The notes under the pieces are model-generated. The model was given only the letters and a program-made list of their open reading frames with translations, had not been told where the DNA came from and searched no databases. Position numbers and translations under genes: made by a program. Shown piece after piece: positions 1-5,258 of a stretch of 6,813 nt of DNA. The number at the start of each line of letters is the position of its first letter. Position 1 is the first letter of the stretch. Location: NCBI GenBank assembly GCA_949507465.1, contig CATEMS010000302.1, forward strand, positions 1-6,813, given 5' to 3'. The stretch comes from Flavobacteriaceae bacterium (GTDB lineage: Bacteria; Bacteroidota; Bacteroidia; Flavobacteriales; Flavobacteriaceae).

Positions 1-1
1 T

Positions 2-250
2 CAACAAAAAAAGCAAAACAATGGTTTGAAGCATTTAGAGAAACGTCTTTTAAAAGCCCAAAAAACGAAACATAAGGATCAATTAACCAGATTGATTTCT
101 TTGCGCAGTGAGATGTTTCCTGATGGAAACCTGCAAGAGAGAATCACAAATTTTTCTGAATTTTATCTTGAGCACGGAATCGGTTTAATACCTGCCATAA
201 AAAAGAATTTGAAACCTTTGGAAGGAAAGTTTTCGGTTATTTATTTATAA
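2..250 (+). CDS. bshC: Bacillithiol biosynthesis cysteine-adding enzyme BshC, C-terminal end only
   Basis: The frame is open from the left edge and ends at TAA 248-250, so the 5' part of the gene lies outside the window and about 82 codons remain. A TTG at 26 is not a real start: the frame reads through it as an internal Leu in GLKHLEKRLLKAQ. Recognition rests on the tail, which resembles the BshC C-terminus: a basic, helical, coiled-coil-like stretch (KHLEKRLLKAQK...KDQLTRL), then FPDGNLQER, NFSEFYLEHG and a short hydrophobic end. BshC is the cytoplasmic enzyme thought to add cysteine to GlcN-malate in the last step of bacillithiol synthesis; bacillithiol replaces glutathione in Firmicutes and many Bacteroidetes. 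The active-site part is not in view, so function is inferred from family resemblance of the tail alone. It may be co-directional with guaA, which starts 90 bp later. Confidence 0.82.
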   Translation, partial: QQKKQNNGLKHLEKRLLKAQKTKHKDQLTRLISLRSEMFPDGNLQERITNFSEFYLEHGIGLIPAIKKNLKPLEGKFSVIYL

Positions 251-266
251 TAAACAATCTTGTTTA
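251..266. repeat. Perfect 7+7 inverted repeat directly after bshC
   Basis: TAAACAA, a 2-nt centre TC, then TTGTTTA: the arms are exact reverse complements and begin at the base after the bshC stop codon. As RNA it could form at most a 6-bp A/U-rich hairpin with a 4-nt loop and no clear T-tract follows directly, so it would be a weak terminator. As DNA it has the shape of a dimeric repressor site in the 90-bp gap before guaA. The arms are visible; either role is inference, and chance is possible in AT-rich DNA. Confidence 0.4.
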
Positions 267-340
267 CATCTTTGTTAAAATTTGCAGTAAATTCTTTTGA
301 CAAGCTCTAGCAAAATTATTTTTTTGAAGTATTTTTGTTT

Positions 341-1870
341 ATGCAAAATAACGTCCTCATTCTTGATTTTGGATCGCAATACACGCAGCTCATTGCTAGA
401 CGTGTCAGAGAATTAAATATCTATTGCGAGATACATCCTTATAACAAAGTACCAGAAGATTTATCAACCTTTAAAGCCGTTATTTTATCAGGAAGTCCTT
501 CCTCGGTCCGCTCAGATGAGCCTCCAGCGCCAGACCTCTCTGGTATAAAAGGAATTTTACCTCTATTGGGGGTTTGTTATGGCGCCCAATATTTAGCGCA
601 TTTCTTTGGTGGAAAAGTATCTCCATCAAACATTAGAGAATACGGACGTGCTAATTTAACTACCATACATGATCATACAGATTTGTTTGCTGGTATCAGT
701 GAGGACACACAGGTATGGATGAGTCACAGCGATACAATTAGTGACTTACCAAATAATGGAGTTCGTTTGGCAAGCACCAATGATGTTGCCAACGCAGCCT
801 ATAGAATTGAAGGAGAAGACACCTACGCGATTCAGTTTCATCCAGAGGTCTATCATACCCAAGATGGGAAACAACTATTAGGTAATTTTTTAATCGAAAT
901 TGCAGGGGTAGCTCCTAACTGGACACCCGCTGCTTTTGTAGATACCACAGTTGCGCAATTAAAAGAGAAGATTGGTGATCAAAAGGTGGTGCTAGGACTA
1001 AGTGGAGGTGTTGACTCTACCGTGGCGGCTATTTTATTACATAAGGCCATTGGAAAGAATCTGTATTGCATTTTTGTAAATAATGGACTTCTGCGCAAGG
1101 ATGAGTTTTCTGGTGTTCTAGAACAATACAAAGGCATGGGTCTAAATGTGAAAGGAGTTGATGCTACAGATCGATTCATGAATGCATTGAAAGGCAAGTC
1201 TGACCCAGAAGAAAAACGAAAGGCTATTGGGGGTACTTTTATTGATGTGTTTGATGATGAAGCTACAGCAATTAAAGATGTAGTATTTCTAGCTCAAGGC
1301 ACAATTTATCCTGATGTAATTGAAAGTGTTTCTGTTAACGGACCTTCTGTTACCATAAAATCACACCACAATGTGGGTGGGTTGCCAGCGTATATGAAAT
1401 TAAAGATTGTGGAGCCTCTACGTATGTTATTCAAAGATGAGGTGCGTCGTGTTGGCGCACAGATGGGTATAGATCCAAAAATATTAGGGCGCCATCCCTT
1501 TCCAGGTCCTGGTTTAGCCATTCGTATTTTAGGAGATATCACTCCAGATAAGGTACGAGTTTTGCAAGAGGTAGATCATATTTTCATTCAAGGCCTTAGA
1601 AAATGGGGCTTGTATGATAAGGTATGGCAGGCCGGAGCCATGTTGTTGCCAGTGAACAGTGTGGGGGTTATGGGTGATGAAAGAACTTATGAAAAAGTAG
1701 TAGCACTTCGTGCTGTAGAGAGTACAGATGGTATGACTGCAGATTGGGTAGATTTACCCTACAAGTTTTTACAAGAGATCAGTAATAACATAATAAACAG
1801 AGTTAAAGGGGTCAATAGAGTAGTCTACGATATTAGCAGCAAACCACCCGCAACCATTGAGTGGGAGTAG
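341..1870 (+). CDS. guaA: GMP synthase (glutamine-hydrolysing), GuaA
   Basis: This enzyme makes GMP from XMP, ATP and glutamine in the cytoplasm, the last step of guanine nucleotide synthesis. The protein has 509 residues, close to the usual 510-525. Residues 1-190 are a class I glutamine amidotransferase: the oxyanion segment LSGSPSSV, the nucleophile Cys79 in GVCYGAQ, and His167 and Glu169 in FHPE. From about 195 an ATP-pyrophosphatase domain follows, with the P-loop SGGVDS at 221-226. The C-terminal dimerisation domain has RHPFPGPGLAIRILG and the family-typical ending SKPPATIEWE. I chose ATG 341 because MQNNVLILDFGSQYTQL matches the family N-terminus; an in-frame TTG at 335 would add only two residues. 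No Shine-Dalgarno is visible, as expected in Bacteroidetes. All catalytic motifs are intact. Purine-dependent control is not evident from the sequence, apart from the inverted repeat 75 bp upstream. Confidence 0.98.
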   Translation: MQNNVLILDFGSQYTQLIARRVRELNIYCEIHPYNKVPEDLSTFKAVILSGSPSSVRSDEPPAPDLSGIKGILPLLGVCYGAQYLAHFFGGKVSPSNIREYGRANLTTIHDHTDLFAGISEDTQVWMSHSDTISDLPNNGVRLASTNDVANAAYRIEGEDTYAIQFHPEVYHTQDGKQLLGNFLIEIAGVAPNWTPAAFVDTTVAQLKEKIGDQKVVLGLSGGVDSTVAAILLHKAIGKNLYCIFVNNGLLRKDEFSGVLEQYKGMGLNVKGVDATDRFMNALKGKSDPEEKRKAIGGTFIDVFDDEATAIKDVVFLAQGTIYPDVIESVSVNGPSVTIKSHHNVGGLPAYMKLKIVEPLRMLFKDEVRRVGAQMGIDPKILGRHPFPGPGLAIRILGDITPDKVRVLQEVDHIFIQGLRKWGLYDKVWQAGAMLLPVNSVGVMGDERTYEKVVALRAVESTDGMTADWVDLPYKFLQEISNNIINRVKGVNRVVYDISSKPPATIEWE

Positions 1871-1897
1871 CCATTGTGTTGGTAATATATTTTTTTG

Positions 1898-1927
1898 AAA
1901 ACCAATAATTTTCTTGGCACTGGTTTT
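1898..1927 (+). repeat. Weak stem-loop between guaA and the LysM gene
   Basis: AAAACCA (1898-1904) and TGGTTTT (1921-1927) are exact 7-bp complements around a 16-nt loop, 27 bp after the guaA stop. The long loop, short stem and lack of a following T-run make it a poor intrinsic terminator. It could be a processing or attenuation structure, or chance. Confidence 0.2.
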
Positions 1928-1990
1928 GTGATAAGATTAGGGCGCCATAAAACTTTTAATAACATGTGCGGCTTTTATAAGTATACAAAT

Positions 1991-3952
1991 ATGAAGTATG
2001 TAATGTCTCTTTCTATGGTGTGTGTTTTTTTTGTCAGTAGCTTGGCTATTGCACAAAAAGAGGATGTCACCCATAGCGTTCAAAAAAATCAAAGCCTCTC
2101 TCAAATTGCATTATTGTATGGAGTCTCTCAGACTGCAATACAACATCGAAATCCAGAAATTGGAAATGAACTATCACCAGGCACTTTACTTATAATTCCA
2201 GGCACCAAGACCTCTATAGATGCTCAGAATCCTCCCAAATTTAAAAAACACAAAGTAAGGCGCAAAGAAACTCTTTTTAGTATTTCCAACAAATACAAGG
2301 TATCCATTAAGGCAATAAAACGCTACAACAAGCAATTATATGCCCGTCAAATAAAAAAAGGCGAGAAATTGCAAATACCACTACATTTAAAAATCACTGA
2401 CAAGGCCCCATTAGCCTCCTTGGATTCCCTGATCACTGATAAAACAAAACCAATTGCACTGAACCCCTCAAAACATACCGTCAAGGCCAAAGAAACACGG
2501 TATGGTATCGCAAGAATGTATGGCATAACGTTAGATGAGTTAGAAAAATTAAATCCCGGATTAAAGCAAGGACTTGCTCAGGGTATCGATATTAATGTCC
2601 CATCAAAAGCTATTTTAAAGACAGCAATACCAGAGCAAGGGTATCGATTTTATGAGGTTCAACCCAAAGAAGGATTTTTTAGATTAAAACTAAAAACCAA
2701 CCTAACAAAAGAACAAATTATTGCTTTGAATCCCTTTGCAAAAGACGGTTTGCAAAAGGGTATGATTTTAAAAATACCATCAGATAGTCTCACTGCCCTA
2801 GCAGACCAAATCAACATAAGAGATTTAGAACAAACAATTATAGACCCTTCCCAAAAACGACTTGCTGTATTGCTCCCATTTGGGTTGCATACAATAATTT
2901 CAGACTCTTTATCCTTGCAACAACAAGAAATTAAGAGAAATAGGTTAATGTCTTTGTCTTTAGACTTTTATAGCGGGCTTTTAATGGCAACAGAATTTGC
3001 CAAAGACAAAGGAATTTCCATACAATTAAATGTATTTGATACCCAATACAATACCACGACTGTTGGTAATATAATAGATACCAGTGTTTTTAATGGTTTT
3101 GATGCTGTTATTGGCCCTTTGGGACAAAAAAACATAGAAAAAGCAGCCGCTATGTTACAAGAGACTGATGTACCTATATTTTCTCCTTTGAGTAACAAAC
3201 AAATCAAGGTGTCAAAAAATGTATTTCAGAGTTTGCCTAGTGATGCAATGCTAGAGGACGGAATGCTTAAATACATTGTCTCTGGTATGACTGATAAAAA
3301 TTTGATTGTTATTACAGATAGTACCAAAACTGCTCAACTTGCAAAAATACGATCAACTATCCCTGATGTCAAAACAATTTCTTTACGTGAGGAAGGGTTT
3401 TTGCGTCTTGAAGATATTGAAAGTCAAATAGATGAAACAAAAGAGAACTGGGTCATACTGGAATCTACAGATCCTATTTTGATAAGTAATGTGGTTGGAG
3501 TTTTAAATGGCCTGCCTGTAATTGACCCAGATTTGGAGGAAGATGAGGAACCTGTGGATTACGAGATACGTTTGTTTAGTTTAGATAAAAATGCTGCTTT
3601 TGATTACCACGATGTCTCTAATGTTCATCTAGCTGAGTTAAACTTTACATTTCCATCTGTAAATAAAAGCTACAATTACAAAGACAAAAATGCTTTTTTA
3701 ATTAGTTATAATAATAAATATGGCGTATTACCAAATCGATTTGCCGTTCGTGGTTTTGATTTAACGTATGATGTTATTTTAAGACTAGCTAGTTCAGAAG
3801 ATATATTTTCTGCTTCCAATCAAGAGTTTGAAACACAGTATATTGAAAATAAATTTAGGTATACAAGAGGGATTCCTTCAGGGTACAACAATACTGCTTT
3901 TTATATCATTAAATATCAAGAAAATCTTCAATTTCAAGTTTTAGAACAATGA
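1991..3952 (+). CDS. Secreted protein with four LysM domains and a periplasmic-binding-protein-like domain
   Basis: The 653-residue product is predicted to be exported and to bind peptidoglycan. Residues 1-21 form a type I signal peptide (MKYVMSLSMVCVFFVSSLAIA, cut before Gln22); there is no lipobox, so it should be soluble in the periplasm rather than a lipoprotein. Four LysM-type repeats follow at about 27-70, 87-130, 162-204 and 219-263. Each shows a xHxV/Y opening, a helix and a GxxLxIP-like end (LLIIP, KLQIP, DINVP, ILKIP); the fourth is the most divergent. From about 288 (KRLAVLLPF) to the end the sequence resembles a type 1 periplasmic-binding fold: LDFYSGLLMA, DAVIGPLGQ, PIFSPLSN and RFAVRGFDLTYDV. 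I chose ATG 1991 over in-frame ATG 1964 and TTG 1895 because it puts the signal peptide at the N-terminus. Its stop overlaps the osmC start. The ligand is unknown; an envelope-assembly role comparable to LpoA is inference. Confidence 0.88.
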   Translation: MKYVMSLSMVCVFFVSSLAIAQKEDVTHSVQKNQSLSQIALLYGVSQTAIQHRNPEIGNELSPGTLLIIPGTKTSIDAQNPPKFKKHKVRRKETLFSISNKYKVSIKAIKRYNKQLYARQIKKGEKLQIPLHLKITDKAPLASLDSLITDKTKPIALNPSKHTVKAKETRYGIARMYGITLDELEKLNPGLKQGLAQGIDINVPSKAILKTAIPEQGYRFYEVQPKEGFFRLKLKTNLTKEQIIALNPFAKDGLQKGMILKIPSDSLTALADQINIRDLEQTIIDPSQKRLAVLLPFGLHTIISDSLSLQQQEIKRNRLMSLSLDFYSGLLMATEFAKDKGISIQLNVFDTQYNTTTVGNIIDTSVFNGFDAVIGPLGQKNIEKAAAMLQETDVPIFSPLSNKQIKVSKNVFQSLPSDAMLEDGMLKYIVSGMTDKNLIVITDSTKTAQLAKIRSTIPDVKTISLREEGFLRLEDIESQIDETKENWVILESTDPILISNVVGVLNGLPVIDPDLEEDEEPVDYEIRLFSLDKNAAFDYHDVSNVHLAELNFTFPSVNKSYNYKDKNAFLISYNNKYGVLPNRFAVRGFDLTYDVILRLASSEDIFSASNQEFETQYIENKFRYTRGIPSGYNNTAFYIIKYQENLQFQVLEQ

Positions 3953-4359
3953 GTACAGCCAAGATCACCTACCAATCAAATTTAAGAACATCCTGCCAGC
4001 ACGTTAAATCTGGAGCCACTTTTATCACAGATGCCCCTACAGATAATAACGGCAAAGGAGAAGCCTTCTCTCCTACAGACACTATTGCAAGCGCCCTAGG
4101 GAGTTGTATGCTCACTGTGATGGGAATAAAGGCTCAAACTATGGAAGGGGTAACAATTGAGGGTGCTACCGCTTTGGTTACAAAAACAATGTCTAGCAAT
4201 CCAAGACGTATTTCTAAAATTGAGGTAGTTCTCAAATTTCCTGTGAAACTGGAACCAAAGACACAAAAAATATTAGAAAACACAGGCAACACCTGTCCTG
4301 TTCATTATAGCATTCATCCAGATATTGAAAAAGTAATCACCTACCATTGGGGTATTTAA
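3949..4359 (+). CDS. OsmC/Ohr-family protein, probable thiol-dependent peroxide reductase
   Basis: This 136-residue protein has the usual OsmC size and layout. The first conserved cysteine, Cys53, lies in the helix motif ALGSCMLTVMGI; the second, Cys116, lies in NTCPVHYSIHP. GEAFSPTDTIASALG (37-51) is the typical segment leading into the first cysteine helix, with Glu38 as a likely active-site acid. OsmC and Ohr enzymes use such a cysteine pair to reduce organic or hydrogen peroxides in the cytoplasm; this sequence looks like the general OsmC branch rather than Ohr, so the substrate is uncertain. The ATG (3949-3951) overlaps the TGA of the LysM gene (3950-3952) in an ATGA arrangement, which suggests translational coupling and one transcript. 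Bacillithiol synthesis (bshC) is encoded two genes upstream, so bacillithiol could be a reductant, but that is speculation. Confidence 0.92.
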   Translation: MSTAKITYQSNLRTSCQHVKSGATFITDAPTDNNGKGEAFSPTDTIASALGSCMLTVMGIKAQTMEGVTIEGATALVTKTMSSNPRRISKIEVVLKFPVKLEPKTQKILENTGNTCPVHYSIHPDIEKVITYHWGI

Positions 4360-4366
4360 TAATGTG

Positions 4367-4391
4367 AACAGCCTTGTATTAAAACGCTGTT
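4367..4391. repeat. Short stem-loop after the osmC-family gene
   Basis: AACAGC (4367-4372) pairs exactly with GCTGTT (4386-4391) around a 13-nt loop, 7 bp past the OsmC stop codon. There is no T-tract after it, so it would be a weak terminator at best. The right arm lies inside the 3' end of the minus-strand frame described at 4379-4471. Confidence 0.2.
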
Positions 4392-4471
4392 AGTATATCT
4401 TTCAATGTAGTGTCTATTTTCTCATCTTTGACAAAATAGTCTGTTTTGCCATGAGACTTAAAAAACCACAT
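4379..4471 (-). other. Minus-strand 30-codon frame, possible gene remnant
   Basis: Read on the minus strand, ATG (complement of 4469-4471) opens a frame ending at TAA (complement of 4379-4381). It has a protein-like make-up: MWFFKSH, then GKTDYFVKDEKID, then an amphipathic TTLKDILTAF end. It fills most of the gap after the osmC-family gene and overlaps the first 21 bases of the DUF3820 gene. An in-frame TGA lies three codons upstream of its ATG, so it cannot be the end of an intact longer gene. It could be the leftover 3' end of a decayed convergent gene, a small protein, or chance. I do not recognise a family. Confidence 0.2.
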
Positions 4472-4681
4472 TCTGCTTCACAACATTTGGTAGGCTTGGC
4501 AAATTATAAAATGCCCTTTGGAAAATATAAAAACTGGTATTTGGTCAACATACCTGAGTCTTATTATATTTGGTTTAAACAAAAGGGTTTTCCGGCCGGA
4601 ACTCTTGGAGATTTACTGCACGAAATGTATGAAATTAAACGCAATGGGCTAGAAGATTTAATTAGGCCCTTGATTAAATAA
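4451..4681 (+). CDS. Small DUF3820-family protein
   Basis: The 76-residue protein carries the DUF3820 signature: MPFGKYKNWYL (21-31), IPESYYIWFKQKGFP (34-48), then a leucine-rich helix (TLGDLLHEMYEIKRNGLEDLIRPL). Pfam has labelled this family a putative quorum-sensing-regulated virulence factor, but as far as I know no biochemical activity is established and that name should not be carried over. It has no signal peptide or membrane segment, so it is probably cytoplasmic. The ATG at 4451 gives a normal family length; a later in-frame Met (residue 21) lies inside the conserved motif and is unlikely to be the start. The first 19 residues (MRLKKPHSASQHLVGLANY) are less conserved-looking. It stands 91 bp after the osmC-family gene and 73 bp before the membrane-protein gene, all on one strand, so it may share their transcript. 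Confidence 0.85.
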   Translation: MRLKKPHSASQHLVGLANYKMPFGKYKNWYLVNIPESYYIWFKQKGFPAGTLGDLLHEMYEIKRNGLEDLIRPLIK

Positions 4682-4754
4682 TAATCTTTTATTTATTTTT
4701 TTAAGCAACCATTCTTTTAAAATTACATCTTAGGTATATACTTAATAAAATTGC

Positions 4755-5132
4755 ATGTATTTAATAGCTAAATCTGTTTCAAAATGGTACCCAGAACTCC
4801 TCTTGATTGCTTCTGTCATCATCTATTGGGTATTGACAGCTATGCTTGTTAATCCTGTTGCTATTTCACTTATCGTACTACTGGTAGCTCAGTTGCGTTT
4901 TAAAAATAAAACATTTGGCATTATACTTTCTTTTATTTTTATGCTCCTTAGCGCTTATATGATGCTAGCTATATTCTCAGACATCGTACATCTAGATTTT
5001 TTCTATCCAAGGGGTTTGTTAATGCTTTGTTTTGGTTCGCTTTATTTTGGTGGTACTGCTTATTTTGCTTTTATACTGCTTAAAAAAAACAACAACACAA
5101 TCAATGAGCGATTGCCCATTGGTAATGATTAG
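4755..5132 (+). CDS. Hypothetical four-helix inner-membrane protein
   Basis: I do not recognise a family for this 125-residue protein. It shows four hydrophobic stretches, at about 14-31, 33-47, 54-75 and 86-109. The basic loop RFKNK (48-52) and the KK at 110-111 fit a positive-inside topology with both ends in the cytoplasm. The third and fourth helices are separated by an aromatic and acidic outer loop (SDIVHLDFFYPR). The C-terminal tail (NNNTINERLPIGND) is polar. There is no signal peptide with a cleavage site and no obvious catalytic motif. ATG 4755 is the only good start; the 73-bp leader is AT-rich with no Shine-Dalgarno. The coding frame is supported by its length, its sensible topology and its place in the same-strand gene row, not by homology. 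It ends 126 bp before pyrG. Confidence 0.75.
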   Translation: MYLIAKSVSKWYPELLLIASVIIYWVLTAMLVNPVAISLIVLLVAQLRFKNKTFGIILSFIFMLLSAYMMLAIFSDIVHLDFFYPRGLLMLCFGSLYFGGTAYFAFILLKKNNNTINERLPIGND

Positions 5133-5214
5133 TATTTTTCAAATAAAACGACCTTACCTTCCCAAAAATTTCCTCCCCTTTCTTTTAAAATACCATGAAG
5201 TTATGAGTTAAAAT

Positions 5215-5252
5215 ACCTAACTTTACACCCCGTATACAAATTAAGTTAAGGT
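5215..5252. repeat. Imperfect inverted repeat before pyrG
   Basis: ACCTAACTT (5215-5223) pairs with AAGTTAAGGT (5243-5252) over nine base pairs with one bulged A, around a 19-nt spacer. The right arm ends seven bases before the pyrG ATG, and the left arm overlaps the candidate -7 box. It could be an operator or, if transcription starts further upstream, a leader hairpin near the start codon. Pairing is visible; function is inference. Confidence 0.3.
5218..5225 (+). promoter_or_regulatory. pyrG: Candidate Bacteroidetes -7 promoter box for pyrG
   Basis: TAACTTTA fits the Bacteroidetes sigma-ABfr -7 element TAnnTTTG at all but the last base. It would place the transcript start near 5231 and give a leader of about 28 nt. 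No TTG is seen at the expected -33 spacing, which weakens the call. Confidence 0.35.
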
Positions 5253-5258
5253 CCATTT

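Noticed and set aside
26..28. TTG as the start of a separate 74-residue gene
   Set aside because: The frame is open back to the window edge and the sequence before it continues the BshC tail, so this is an internal leucine codon.
297..302. TTGACA resembling a sigma-70 -35 box before guaA
   Set aside because: Bacteroidetes primary sigma factors use a different -33/-7 pattern, and no matching -10 lies at 17 bp.
330..337. TATTTTTG as a -7 box for guaA
   Set aside because: It fits TAnnTTTG but lies only 4 bases from the ATG, so transcription would start at or after the start codon, and no -33 TTG is at the right distance.
979..1197. Minus-strand 72-codon open frame inside guaA
   Set aside because: It is antisense to the ATP-pyrophosphatase domain of a fully intact guaA and has no recognisable protein features; a shadow frame.
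1306..1542. Minus-strand 78-codon open frame inside guaA
   Set aside because: Antisense to conserved GuaA sequence including the PGPG motif; explained by guaA codon use.
1895..1990. N-terminal extension of the LysM protein from TTG 1895 or ATG 1964
   Set aside because: It would bury the signal peptide 9 to 32 residues inside the protein; ATG 1991 gives a standard exported N-terminus.
2968..3207. Minus-strand 79-codon open frame inside the LysM gene
   Set aside because: Antisense to the periplasmic-binding-like domain; its hydrophobicity mirrors the sense codons and nothing supports expression.
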